Of a stretch of DNA of 64,000 nt, positions 35,157 through 46,003 are shown one piece after another. The position numbers were made by a program, and so were the translations under genes. This DNA comes from Bursaphelenchus xylophilus. Taxonomy: Eukaryota; Nematoda; Chromadorea; Rhabditida; Aphelenchoididae. Under the pieces are notes generated by a model. That model did no database searches. It saw only the letters and a program-made list of their open reading frames with translations, and was not told the origin of the DNA. Within the stretch, counting starts at the first letter, position 1, and each line of letters starts with the position of its first letter. The stretch lies in the NCBI GenBank assembly GCA_904066235.2, contig CAJFCV020000002.1, positions 4,588,001 through 4,652,000 of the forward strand, in the 5' to 3' direction.

Positions 35157-36164
35157 AAAATCCGTAATACTGCCCAGAAGCATAAAAAATCAATTGGGCT
35201 GAGTTGTATAACATGCATGGGAAGTATGGAAACCTTTATAAAAATTGATTTGCAATTTTGAAAGCATTTTTTGAAGATGACATCAGAATTTTTTTTTTCG
35301 TGGATTACGGTGCAAATTTAGTTTAGGAAAGTTGGTAAAAATTACTGTATAGAGGTTTTCAAGCCTTCTAAATTTAATGGGACAAATTTTTCGGGCCTAG
35401 GATTACTGTAACATGGAGAAAACGAATTTCGGCCGCTAAAAATCGGCCGTAAAAATTTTGTTTTCGAAAAAACGCCATTAATTCTACGATTTTTGGAATC
35501 AGCGTGAAATTTGACTGTAGAATCATTACATACTGTACCTTAGTTGACCGCTTGAATTTTACAGATTTTTTTTGCCGTAAAATCACAAATTTTGGGGTGA
35601 GTGAAGTCATCCGCGGAAATCGAAAAATAAAATCATGAGTTTCTAGGCTAGAAGTATGTACGACCACCAATAAAATATAGCTTCAAAATATTTTTGTCTA
35701 ATTCCATTGCCAATGCAGTTTTATTTACAATTTTCAAATATGAAAATAATCCACCAAAGAGAAAAAAGTATTTGACAACACGACTGTGTTTTGAGTTGAT
35801 ATAGTGTAGAATTGTACGCTGATTCCAAAAATTATAGAATTAACAGCCATTTTTTTGAAATCGATGTGTTTACGGCCGATTTTTAGCGGCCGAAATTCGT
35901 TTTCTCCATGTTACAGTAATCCTAGGCCCGAAAAATGTGTCCCATTAAATTTAGAAGGCTTGAAAACCTCTATACAGTAATTTTTACCAACTTTCCTAAA
36001 CTAAATTTGCACCGTAATCCACGAAAAAAAAATTCTGATGTCATCTTCAAAAAATGCTTTCAAAATTGCAAATCAATTTTTATAAAGGTTTCCATACTTC
36101 CCATGCATGCTATACAACTCAGCCCAATTGATTTTTTATGCTTCTGGGCAGTATTACGGATTTT

Positions 36165-36236
36165 GCTTCCACGGGGATCGAACTCGCGACCCTTGGATTA
36201 CTAAATTTGGCCAAAATCCACTATACCACGAAAAAC
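36165..36236 (-). ncRNA. tRNA-like sequence, right arm of palindrome
   Basis: The inverted twin of the cassette at 35085-35156, with the same box A and box B motifs on the opposite strand. If pol III initiates at both, the transcripts converge across the loop. Confidence 0.45.
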
Positions 36237-36662
36237 GGATCATGGCTTTTTACACTTTTTTTTATGTTTATAGGGCAGAATTTTACGCTGATTAACATAT
36301 GTAAAAATCAGCTGCGGCATTTGAGAAATAACTTTTTTAGGGCCGAATTTGTGCGGCCGAACCCACATTACGGTGTGTTACAGTAACCCGACTGTCAAAA
36401 TTCCATGTCTATTATGACGGGCATGGCCTAAAACATAAGTATTGCCAATTTCAGCCATTTCTAATCAGTAGTTTTCTTGTAATGGTAGATTACTCTAAAA
36501 TCATTAAATTGTAAATTACAGTAGGTTAACGAAGGAATTGGGCAAAAATATTTCAGCATTATGTTTATAGGATGCCTACAGTCATTTTAAAATCAAAAAC
36601 TCAAAATCGATTTTTTCCTATGTCCGCGGCTGATTCAGTGACTCAGAAATCGTGTTTTAATA

Positions 36663-37254
36663 TCTGGGCCTTCCAAAATATTGTAACAGTCAACACGCCA
36701 AACTTTTCTCCACCAGAAAAATCAAAAAAAAAAGCGTCGAGGCAAGTGTTTCTCTGACCGTTGGGTCAACTGTTACACAGTCAGAAGAAAGACTGCAGTT
36801 CGGCACAGACTAGTTCAATTACACCGAAAGTTGCTAAAAAAGCAGGGTACAGAAGGGGGAACCATAAAATCTGCGGATCAATCTGACAAAAAAATTCTAG
36901 AATTTATTTTTTATAGATCTTCGAAAATCCTTCTAATTTCTCTCTTTTGCGATAAGATCTGCACAAAAAACATTGTTCTAGCATTTTTGTCAAAGTCCCA
37001 GTGTTGTTTGGCGAGAAAAGAGGGATCCATTCGTTTTGACAATCTTTCCTGGAGAGAAACACTTGACCCATTGTTGTAAACCGAGTCATGTCTTGCCCTC
37101 GGAAACAAATTCTCTTCTTTGGTGGAAACTTTTATCAAAGGGAAATAAATAAATAAATTACAGTGGTTTGGCGCTCGGTTTGGGTACAAATAACAAGAAA
37201 TAAACATATTATATTTGCCTTCTACAATATGTCTACAGAATTTGAGAGAGGAGC
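36663..37254. other. Flank between palindrome and possible exon
   Basis: AT-rich DNA. A 98-codon minus-strand frame (36,911-37,207) has no signal or domain. I see nothing supportable. Confidence 0.3.
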
Positions 37255-37563
37255 TTGATCAGTGAAGTAAAGTTGTATATTCAGACGCTTGTCAGACGTT
37301 TAGCCGTTGAGAAAATTGAACAACAATTGAAAATACTGCATAATCTTACATATACAGCCAAAAAAAGAGAGATAATCAACCAGTGGACTGAGAGAGAAAA
37401 GAAGTTTGAGGACACACAAGATGAGATGGCGAGGGTGATCAGGCATTACAGGCCTGCTGTGACTTTAAAGGACGTGTTGCGTACTGTAACAGGTTTGTTT
37501 AATATTCATAAAATCAGACAAGAAAAGGCGATCTTGAAGGGGTGTGACGTTATACCAAATTAA
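37255..37563 (+). CDS. Possible exon of an unknown protein
   Basis: About 100 codons of charged, helical sequence (RLAVEKIEQQLKILHNLT, NQWTEREKKFEDTQDEMARV) end in a TAA. There is no ATG at the start and the frame is blocked by a TGA at 37243, so it would have to be a 3' exon or a broken gene. No clean acceptor was found. No family recognised. Confidence 0.25.
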   Translation: MISEVKLYIQTLVRRLAVEKIEQQLKILHNLTYTAKKREIINQWTEREKKFEDTQDEMARVIRHYRPAVTLKDVLRTVTGLFNIHKIRQEKAILKGCDVIPN

Positions 37564-37622
37564 GATTTTTTTTGATTCTCACTGGACCGTTGCGATCACA
37601 ATTGTGATGTAATTTTGGGCCG

Positions 37623-38285
37623 TTATTGTTGCATCGACTCTAAGAGAGCCTTGCAGAGCCGGAGGACATCGGATTTAGGGGCTTCCGAACGTTGAGCGCG
37701 GGTCATCTGAAAGTAATTTTTTCATTGTTATGGACTAACAAATTTGTCATCATTTTTAGAGCATTGAGAAAAGTCATCAAATTTTATAATTCCCCAAAAT
37801 ACCAAAAATTACTTACATAATTCTCGTTACAACTGCTCAACAACACCTCCAACGGATCAGCTCCGATTGGTCTTCCGGGATCTCCGTTCGGCTGGACCGG
37901 GACCGAATTGGAGAGGGCCAAACGATCGGCCGAGCCATCAGCTAAATTGGCCAGCTCAGTGTTAAGATTGGAACGGCGTTGGTTGTTACTTGTACCTTAC
38001 ATTTTTTGAATAAAATATTCGATTTTTGAAACAATAAGCCAAAAGCCGGAAACTGGTTTGTCAGGTTGCCAAAGGCACAGCCGTTTTGTTAGCACAACAT
38101 CAATATATTTTACTAGATATCAGCTTTTTTATGTATGAAAGTATAGTGAGAGGAGATTCACAACATCCTTACAAAGTGGTAAAAACGTGGGTAAACTCAC
38201 TGAATGAAAGCCAAGTTCCACAAAAGGCCTGGTCGAACTTGGCCAAAATCAGGAGAGCCAACAAGAACTGAGTGCAGAAACCCAT
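37623..38285 (-). CDS. Small secreted peptide precursor, 3 exons, 115 residues
   Basis: Exons 38201..38285, 37817..37995 and 37623..37706 join in phase. The first exon encodes a strong signal peptide (MGFCTQFLLALLILAKFDQAF) and ends in phase 1. The mature part is short and polar, with one RR dibasic site (NNQRRSN) that prohormone convertases could cut, and a helical C-terminus (SDVLRLCKALLESMQQ). Two cysteines in the mature chain besides that near the signal cleavage could form a disulfide. It may be a neuropeptide- or hormone-like precursor, but I recognise no known peptide. The second acceptor (TGTAAG before 37995) is poor, so the exon 2 start is uncertain. Confidence 0.55.
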
Positions 38286-40429
38286 CGTTTTCGGATAGGT
38301 TATGGTTCTGGCCAAACCAAAAATAACCCTAAAGAAATAAACGGAAATATTAAAGAGTATTGCCTATATAAGGAAGTTTTACGTTGGGTTTAATTGCACG
38401 GAAATTATGGCAATTCAAGGATCACAATAAAATTGATTACACATAAAAAGATATAGGAATAAGAGGGCACTTATAAACGTCATTCAAAATCTTTGGAAAG
38501 GAATGAATGACCGATTACGTCGTATATATACCTCATATTTACCAACAACTCACACTCCTAATTCGTTTACAAACTCCGCCCATTTCTACAGGTGGAATTT
38601 ATTAAATAAGCGGAGATATTTCGTTACTTTGAAAAATAATAATAGTCATGATTAAAAATTTAGAAATCCGTCTAGATGAACTTTGAAGTTATTAGATCCA
38701 AAAACTACCTTCTTCCGTAAAACTGCACGATACCGGAGATATTTCGCCTACGAGAATGTCCTCGCCCACTGTAGCGCGGGCCATAACTTATGATACAGTG
38801 TACCAATTTATACCCTTAAAAAAATCCTTTGATGCTGAGAGCGTAACGAACATATAAAGGTTTTAATAAAAGATTACCTTTAAGATACCAAGAAAAAAAT
38901 TTGCATGCAATTTGCATAATTTAGAAGGAAAATTTACAAATTTATATCCATGTATTCTGTGTAGCACCGTCATTAATATTGTTTTTGAAGGACGCAAATT
39001 TTTCCACTGTGTCAAAAGTTATGGCCCAAAATGTGCGGCCAAATTCGATAAAAGGTCAGGTCACTCGAGTTACCACTCCTCTTTTTCTCTGCTCTCTCCG
39101 CTTTTTGTGTGATGCCGCTAACTCAAGTTAGTGGCCTTTTTGTACGTGAAACATACTTTTGGCCATCTAGTTTTTGACCTCAATACCAAGTTTTAAACGG
39201 AAAAACACAAAGAGAAATATGTATGAGAAAATGTCAACATTCATTAATTTTTTTAACCAAATTAAGACACTTTTTACAGTCTTTTAATTTAATAAAAGTA
39301 CATTGAAGATTCCAATAAACACCCAAAAATACCCAGCGTCGCGGATAGTTGGTTATGTACCCCGTCTGGACCCTAGTTATTGATAATAGGCGGGTCAACA
39401 AGCCTTGATATGTCTGTACAGGGCAGTGCCCACAACAAGCAAACAGTCACGCAGAAGAACTTTTCGCGCGGCGACAAGGAAAATTCTAGGTGTACTGCGA
39501 CCTCGCACAGTCAAAATAAATTGTTTTGAAAACCGAAACACAGTACTCATTTTACTCCGGCGAATTTTTATCGCGCGACACCTCGTCGCAACGCCGAATG
39601 CCTCCACCCGCACAGTGCGAAAACATGAACTTTTATCCGCAGCATATTGACGATTTAAAAATTCCTCCAGAACTTTATAATGTACGTTCTTTGGGTTCTA
39701 CAACTTTCAGCATACGTGCTTCAAACCCTGATAATTCCAGTTGTTTCCGCATTCACACAGAGTCCAGCCAAACAAAGTACCCAAGCTGCCGCCTCACTGA
39801 TTAATTCCCCACGCCTTTTACCGGCTATTCTCCATAGTCCCAGGTAAAGAAACCAAGGCGGAATTCTTCATGAAACAGGTAATATCTCAGCCCATTTTTT
39901 GGGTCATTAATAATAAAACCGTGTCCCACTCACATGGCCATGAATATTTTAACTGCCGCTTAAGATCGGCGATAAGGAAGGTGAAAGGAATTTTTAATGA
40001 CGTTCGATCCACGTAGGGAAGCCGTTTGTTTTTTACAAAAATATGCAAAACAAAAAATCCGAACGACCTTTGTTATCCGAAGGATTCGAATTCCATAATT
40101 CAGACGGTTTCGGAGCCAATGCACTATAAAATCCAATAACGGCGGCATTTACTTTTATATAACATCAGTTTGTTTGACTATCCGCCCTCAGGTTGTCGTA
40201 AAAATAAAAGAGATTTCGGCTCTGGGGACCGAGGAAACGATGATGGGGATTGGCGCGTGTTGAGGATTCGGAGAAGAGGTCCAAAAATAATTAAGGCACT
40301 CCCAATCTCATCAATAGCCTTCAAGTAAATACAAATACATCTTGATGCCTGCGTTGCTTTATTCCATAATGCATATTCAAAAAATATAAAAAATGCGACT
40401 AGAAACTACACCAATCATTTTCAGAATCT
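38286..40429. other. Intergenic region, no gene supported
   Basis: The left end is the promoter of the peptide gene. At about 39,410-39,620 there is a GC-richer block with CGCGCGACACC motifs resembling parts of small elements at 50.2 and 56.4 kb. A degenerate tRNA-like box A/B pair lies on the minus strand near 40,070-40,130. Short frames here lack support. A reverse-strand AATAAA (TTTATT at 40358-40363) serves the next gene. Confidence 0.4.
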
Positions 40430-42035
40430 TCAGAAGGAGCTGTCGCCAGGGCTTTTGTATTGTCCGACCACTGGCTTGTTGCTGTCTTTAGAGGACTTTC
40501 CGGAATCACCCTGAACAGCAGAATTCTCCTGGTTCAAGTACTTCTTAGCCGCCTTGATAGCCGAATCGAATTGCATCCGGATCTGATGGACTTGGTCCGA
40601 AGAAAGTCCCAAAGCAGTGCCATCATCGCCGGTTCCAACAGGCTCGGGGAGCACGTTTAGGATCTCCCGTTCTTCTTTAGGCGAGAGGACCAATGGATCG
40701 GTCGTTTTTCTGCCATTCGAAGTTCCAATTGGATAAGGGATGATCTGTCTGAGTCTTTTCTCTTCCGCTGTAGACAATTCGAGTGGACCATCATGAGGAC
40801 CGGTTCCATAGCCAATTGGCCAGGCCAGAGGCAACTTAGCCATGATGCCGCTAGGGGACAATGGAAGGGGTTTCTTATTGTCAACAACTCCTTTTCCATC
40901 GTGTGGGCCAGTTCCGTATCCAAGGGGGTATGGGAGAGGCAAGTTCAATTGGGAAGTGGTAGCAGATGAACCATCAGTCTGCTTGACTTTGTTTGGTTGG
41001 TCTTTAGACTTCGACTCAGTAATATCAGAGGCACTGTTGAGATCAGTTTCTTTAGATTTAGGCAGAAGTTCTTCCTCACTGCTTGACTCCTCTGACCCAA
41101 GGCCTTTTTGGATAGACCTGCTATCTAGGACGTGGATACCTTCGGTTTGGGTTTTAATTGAGTTTCCGCCAGGAGTTTTCCCCACTTCAGGATTTTCAAA
41201 ATTAACCTTGGCTAGGACATCAAGGAGAGATGGCTGGGAATTTACGTTTTTCTCCACGGCATCTTGATTGATTTGGGTGCCGGGACCTGACTTCTGATTT
41301 TCTTTCATCGCTTTTGTTTTGCAACAGCTTCGTTGATTCGTTGATAGCCTCATCGAACTTCATACGGATGTTGTGGATTTGCTCCGAAGAAAGTCCAAGA
41401 GAAGCTCCGTTATCTCCGAAACCAACGGGTGCAGGAAGGATATTTAGGACAGCCCTCTCCTCGCCCGTGGTCAAGGCTAGAGGACCATGTTTGCCTCCAT
41501 TTTTGGATCCGATTGGATATGGTAGCATCTTGCGGACTTTTGCTTCTTCTTCTGGGCTCAACTCAAGTGGACCATCATGTGGGCCAATCCCGTAACCAAT
41601 TGGCCAAGCCAAAGGCAATTTGGCCATGATTCCGTGGGGATACATTGGAAGTTGTTGCTGGCCAGGAGTGATATGTTCCCCATCATGAGGCCTTGTCCCG
41701 TAGCCGAGGGGATAGGGAAGAGGCAAGTCCAATTTGGGGGTCTTGCTAGAAGAGTCAGCAACTGGCTCTCTTCGGGTCTGCTTGGTTAAGCCTTGGCTGA
41801 AATCGGTCTCTGGCTGATCATCAGGGATGGAGGTGACGGTTGTTTCGGCTATCTTTTGCTTGGTCAGGCCTTCTTCCTCTGGTTGGCTTAAAATTCGGAA
41901 TTGGCTCTCAATACCGTCCTGACGCTTGTAGATTCCTAAAGAACGTATGAATTAATGAACACACTTACTGAATGCTTCAGCGTTGTATGCTGTAACAATT
42001 AAGGAGATGAGAACAAGTCCAGAGACAGGTCTCAT
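40430..42035 (-). CDS. Secreted repeat protein with tandem GYGxGPHDG modules (frameshifted)
   Basis: Exon 1 (41969..42035, 67 nt, phase 1) encodes a signal peptide (MRPVSGLVLISLIVTAYNAEAF). Exon 2 (40430..41935) starts with a dibasic IYKRQ site and carries two tandem copies of a module of roughly 150 residues: LPLPYPLGYGTxPHDG, LAWPIGYGxGPHDGPLELS, LPYPIG, then LPxPVGxGD and GLSSxQxHxIRMxFD. An acidic, Ser-rich linker separates the copies. The frame breaks between copies near 41,318-41,325 in an A-rich run (AACAAAAGCG): one extra A relative to a continuous frame. The full product would be about 523 residues. No enzyme domain is visible. Role unknown; secretion and furin-type processing are inferred from sequence. 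Confidence 0.7.
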
Positions 42036-42479
42036 GGTTATAAATACTTCTATTGCTCTTACACCAATGGATGTGGTGGATCTCAATGTTGGCGCCGGTA
42101 TTTATACAAGTTTTATGGGTTGTTGTTAAGGCTCTTGCAGTACATAAAACAGCAATAATCAATGTTTATCTGCTAACAATCGCTCTAAATTGCAGGATCA
42201 AACAACTGGATGTTTGCAGAAAGTTCAAACCCGCGAAATTTTATTTAATGAAATTTCAAACCAATAAATAACCTTTCTGCAACACAAGATTAACCTTTCT
42301 GCAAGGATGTATATGTATGATGATAAAAACGTTAGGTGCTCAACAGTTCCCATGCTTATGATCTGTCGGCTAGCACACAGGTTTGGGATTAGGCACTCTA
42401 AATTACAATATATGTGTATTCATGTAAAAACTTGAAGTCAGATTACTACGTGTATGCCAAGTTCTTTTAAGAAGGTCTT

Positions 42480-42511
42480 GACGTTAGTAATTTAAAAATT
42501 ACCAACGTCAA
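42480..42511. repeat. Short near-perfect hairpin
   Basis: GACGTTAGTAATTT and AAAATTACCAACGTC are inverted around a tiny loop, next to the end of the decayed module copy. It could be the remnant of a mobile-element end or a structural terminator. Confidence 0.4.
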
Positions 42512-42514
42512 AAT

Positions 42515-42720
42515 CTGCCGATTTGCAGGATCTTTGCGGCATTTTCGATGGGCTCAGGCGGTCCTTTGTCAAACCGCATGCGGATTACGCGTGCTGCGGC
42601 AGTAGGAAAAGGAATGACTTTCTGAGCCCTGCTTCCCCCAGCGGGTGACTATTCGAGTGAACCATCATGTGGACCAACTCCATAACCAGCAGGCCAAGTC
42701 AAGGCCAATTTTCCCCTTAT
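42515..42720 (-). pseudogene. Decayed copy of the GPHDG module
   Basis: The minus strand reads LALTWPAGYGVGPHDGSLE, then a stop, then an open stretch with VIRMRFDKGP, the same order as WPIGYG-GPHDG-LEL and IRMxFD in the intact gene. The signal exon and first half are missing. It lies 0.5 kb upstream of that gene's start, on the same strand, so it is a broken tandem duplicate. Confidence 0.6.
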
Positions 42721-43063
42721 CCTGGTTGGACACAATGAAAGAAAAAAAAAACACACCGAAAAGAGTGCTACAAAAGCTATCGCATTGTAACAACATGCGT
42801 CAGACTGCGCTAACAATTTGTTGTCGGAATATTTCATCTGTCCATGACTATTTTACCAGAAGTTTTGCATGACAAAGGTCATAGACCCACTGACAGATTT
42901 GTTGACAGTTTTACTGAAGATGATCCGTTTTAAAACTTTTTAATTATTTTTCGGTAACAGAACAACAAATGCTCTTTCCGGATATTACAACCAATCATTT
43001 CAGAGGCCGTTATAAAAATAATAAGGCTTGTGAAAATTCATTGCAACCTGTAGTAGTGTAGTC

Positions 43064-43829
43064 ATGGGGCCGCAAGTTGTTCTGGTCGCTGCTTTTGTCG
43101 TTACGGTTCTTCCAATCATTGAGTGCTTCAGTAAGTTTACTAGAGCTTAAATTAATCCTTGCAAATTCTTAAGACCTTCGCTTTATACGACAATCAGCCG
43201 TTGTAGCTTCGTCAGTAGGAATTCCTGCTGCTCCAACAACAGCCGCCTCGTCAAACGCTGTTGGGACGAGTTTGGCTCCAACTTCTGCTCTATCTGTTGC
43301 AACTTCAGCCCCTCCGGCTCTGTCAGTTGCTAGTGCTGTAACCTCTGCTCTTCCCAGCGCTGCGGCAGTTACTTCTGCTCCTCCAAGCGCCGCTGCAGCA
43401 ACCTCCGCTCATCCAGGTTCTGCCGCTCCAAGCTCTGCTTCTCCAGCCGCCGCCGCAGCAACTTCTGCTCCCCCGGCCGCAGCAACCTCGGCTCCTCAAA
43501 CCGCTGCTGGAAGTTCTGCTTCCCCAAGCGCTGCGGCTGCAACATCTGCTCATCCAGGCTCTGCCGCTCCAAGCTCTGCTCCTCCAGGCTCTGCTGCTCC
43601 AACCTCTGCACCACCAGGGACCGCCGCTGCGACTTCTGCTTCTCCAGCCGCCGCTGCTGCAACCTCTGCCCCTCCAGGCTCTGCTGCTCCAAGCTCGGCT
43701 CTTCCAGGCTCTGCCGCTCCAAGCTCTGCTTCTCCAGCCTCTGCCACCGCCGTATCATCTGCTCCTCCGGCCGCTGCAACCTCTGCTCCTCCAGGCGCCA
43801 CCGGCGCTACTTCTAAAGCTTCTACATAG
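43064..43829 (+). CDS. Secreted Ala/Ser/Pro/Thr-rich repeat protein
   Basis: Exon 1 (43064..43130, 67 nt, phase 1) gives a signal peptide (MGPQVVLVAAFVVTVLPIIECF). Exon 2 (43198..43829) is almost entirely degenerate repeats of SAPP, AAATSA and GSAAPSSA. Total 232 residues. There are no cysteines in the mature part and very few charges. This composition suits a mucin-like, heavily O-glycosylated or disordered secreted protein. AATAAA at 43959-43964 follows. It has the same two-exon plan as its neighbours but no dibasic site. Long antisense frames across it come from codon periodicity. Confidence 0.75.
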
Positions 43830-44344
43830 AGAACCACGTTTATGAAACCCCACCCGACTATAGTTTCTATGAGAACCTCGCGTAATGTTAACTGGATTCT
43901 ATAGAATACAACTTAACAGTCTTTTTTAAAAGTTTTAATATTACACTTATAATTGCGTAATAAACTAGTGAAATTAAATGTGGAAATTTTATTTCATTTA
44001 TGACGAATGTTCTCAATAGTTGGTTTAGGACATTCGTTGATGCTATTGATAAAACGAAGACTAAACTTTAACCAAATTATCACAACAATGGGAAATACAA
44101 AGCCCATAACGCCGGGATACCTCAAATTCTTTGGTCATTCCGTGTACTTTAAGTCACGTGTCTTTGATCCGGGAGCATGTTTTTAGCCGTCTGAAAGAGA
44201 GTCAGAACTACTCAAACCATGAGCGTTATTTTGAAACGATGTTCTTGGATTACACTAATTCTTCTAACCAATAAGCTCCTGTTTCTGTATAAATTCACAG
44301 TTGGAAAAACATTCAGTTGTTTATGGATTCCTGGACGAATAGGT

Positions 44345-45159
44345 ATGAAAATCGATAGAACCATTGTTGTTGTTGTTTTACTTTTTCTATCAAACACTTC
44401 GGCACACAGTAAGTCGATTCCGTTCTTGTACGCTTGAGTTCAGCTATCCGCAAGAAGCGCCAGTCAGTGGTAGATCTTCCGGTACCAGATGAGCCAGTCT
44501 ACAAGTACGCTTCTGCTACGGAACAATCGAAGTCTGATGTCGCTTCAACCGTTTTCTCCGAGTACGATTACAATTCAAATAAGGATCAAACTCACAGTTA
44601 CGGTGGAGATTCTTATAGTGCTGTAGATGAAGGGGACTTGGAAGAAGCTGAGACGTTTAATCAGCCAAGCGGGGCGGCTACATCGACTTCCGCCACTGAG
44701 ACGGAAATAACTAGTCGTTTAGTCAACGTTATATCAACAGATAGAACAATGAATCCGACCGCCAAAATTCTCTCTCTTTTAGCGACAGAGAATCCACTAC
44801 ACCGGATTGTAAAAGGCCCAGATGGCTCAAGTCCAACGCCTCTATCGGGCTTGATTGTCAAAGGCACAGATGATGCCACTTTCAAGGCCACTACTAAAGG
44901 TGCTAGGGTAGCCTTGCGAAATGATTTTGGGCATGCGACGCCATTGTTTGCCGATGATTATGATGGCAAGGGAACTTATATTGAGGATGCTAACTTAAAT
45001 TTTTCTCCGATTGAAATAAGCGGTGCCGAAAATCCCGTAAAAGGAAAGGATTACCAAGAAAATGAAGAAGCTTCCGATGGGCACTATTATGATAAAGAAA
45101 ATGCCGACGCAGGCATTACGCCATTCTTTGACGATGTGGAATATTTGTCAACTCCATAA
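44345..45159 (+). CDS. Secreted acidic protein with RKKRQ processing site
   Basis: Exon 1 (44345..44408, 64 nt, phase 1) encodes a signal peptide (MKIDRTIVVVVLLFLSNTSAH). Exon 2 (44444..45159) begins TIRKKRQ, a furin/convertase-type site. The 259-residue chain is acidic and Ser/Thr/Tyr/Asp-rich (SEYDYNSNKDQTHSYGGDSY, DEGDLEEAETF), with a short internal repeat (RIVKGPDGSSPTPLSG, LIVKGTDDATF) and no cysteine in the mature part. I chose the ATG immediately before the hydrophobic core. An in-frame upstream ATG at 44219 exists but would bury the signal. AATAAA at 45222-45227. Unknown family. Confidence 0.75.
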
Positions 45160-45303
45160 GAATAATCAAAGACGTTGCTTTGAAAGCCTTTCTGTCATTA
45201 TAAAGAGCCCAATAATAATGCAATAAATATGTGTTTCTTTAGCTTATAATACACTGCTTCAGACATTGAGAAAGCTGCATAACTTATTGTTGGGAATACA
45301 GAT

Positions 45304-46003
45304 TTATCCAAGGTTTGCTGTGATGGTTGTTGGGAAGAAGGCAGGACCTGCCGTCGTCGTAGTAGGAGCAAAAAAGCCGTAATTTGCAGTAGTTGTTGTG
45401 GGAGCAAAGACCCCGTTGTATACCGTAGTGGTCGTTGGAACAAAAGCCCCATTATTCGCTGTGGTTGTAGTTGGGACAAAAAATGGATTCGAAATAGTGG
45501 TTGTAATTGGAAAACCAAATGGATTTGAGGCAGTAGTTGTAATTGGAGCACCGAATGGATTGAATGCGGTACTGGCTGAAGTGCTCCCAGTAATTGGCAC
45601 TTGTCCTGAGCCAGATCCCAACCCATTTCCGGCAGGCTGAACCACGGCTGGTTGTGCTCCACTATTCTCATCGAACTGTTGAAACGCTGCAGCGGCTTGC
45701 TGTCCAAAGATATCGGCTGCCGCTTGCTGATTGTTTATCATTGAAAAGATTACATTTGAAGGGCTCTGAGAAGGAGCTACCGCGTTTATCACAGCCTCTT
45801 CTCCAGAGTTTGTATACTCCTCAATTGAGTTCACTGGAATGGCTGCACTACCTTCTATTCCAGAGTATTCTGCAGAATAGCCCGATCCGGCACCGGACCG
45901 TTTAATCCCTGAAAAACAAGATTCTAAAAGTAAAAATTAACTTACTGTAAGCAGTGTCTTCTTTAACAAAAAAGACAATAATCAGCAATAAATATAATTG
46001 CAT
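45304..46003 (-). CDS. Secreted Thr-rich repeat protein with RIKR site
   Basis: Exon 1 (45946..46003, 58 nt, phase 1) encodes a signal peptide (MQLYLLLIIVFFVKEDTAY). Exon 2 (45304..45908) begins RIKRS, again a dibasic site just after the signal. Total 220 residues: an Ala/Gln-rich middle (NNQQAAADIFGQQAAAAF) and a C-terminal array of about eight units of the type (N/G)-x-F-x-P-(I/T)-TTT. The Thr runs suit O-glycosylation. It converges on the acidic protein gene. Unknown family; architecture matches its neighbours. Confidence 0.75.

Larger units (their letters stand above)
34648..36662. mobile_element. 2.0-kb palindromic element with tRNA-like cassettes
   Basis: Left arm about 34,648-35,515 and right arm about 35,816-36,662 are near-identical inverted copies, starting ATTAAAACACGATTT and TGAGTCACTGAATCAGCCG. 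The loop is about 300 bp. Differences include an 11-base CCAATTAGGCG block present only in the left arm. Each arm holds a tRNA-like sequence with pol III box A/B motifs. No transposase or other protein is encoded. Outer flanks do not give a certain target duplication (AT on both sides is possible). Confidence 0.8.

Noticed and set aside
36572..37207. Short frames on both strands right of the 2-kb palindrome
   Set aside because: No motif, signal peptide or splice partner; the stop density is what chance predicts in AT-rich DNA.
40060..40130. Minus-strand tRNA gene candidate (box A TAGTGCATTGG, box B AATTCGAATCC, GAA in a possible anticodon loop)
   Set aside because: The anticodon and T stems would overlap and no variable loop or full acceptor stem can be drawn. 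At most it is a degenerate tRNA-derived fragment.
43323..43837. Three long antisense open frames, Arg/Gln/Glu- or Gly-rich
   Set aside because: They are mirror images of the Ala/Ser/Pro repeat gene on the plus strand. Low-complexity repeats keep every frame open.
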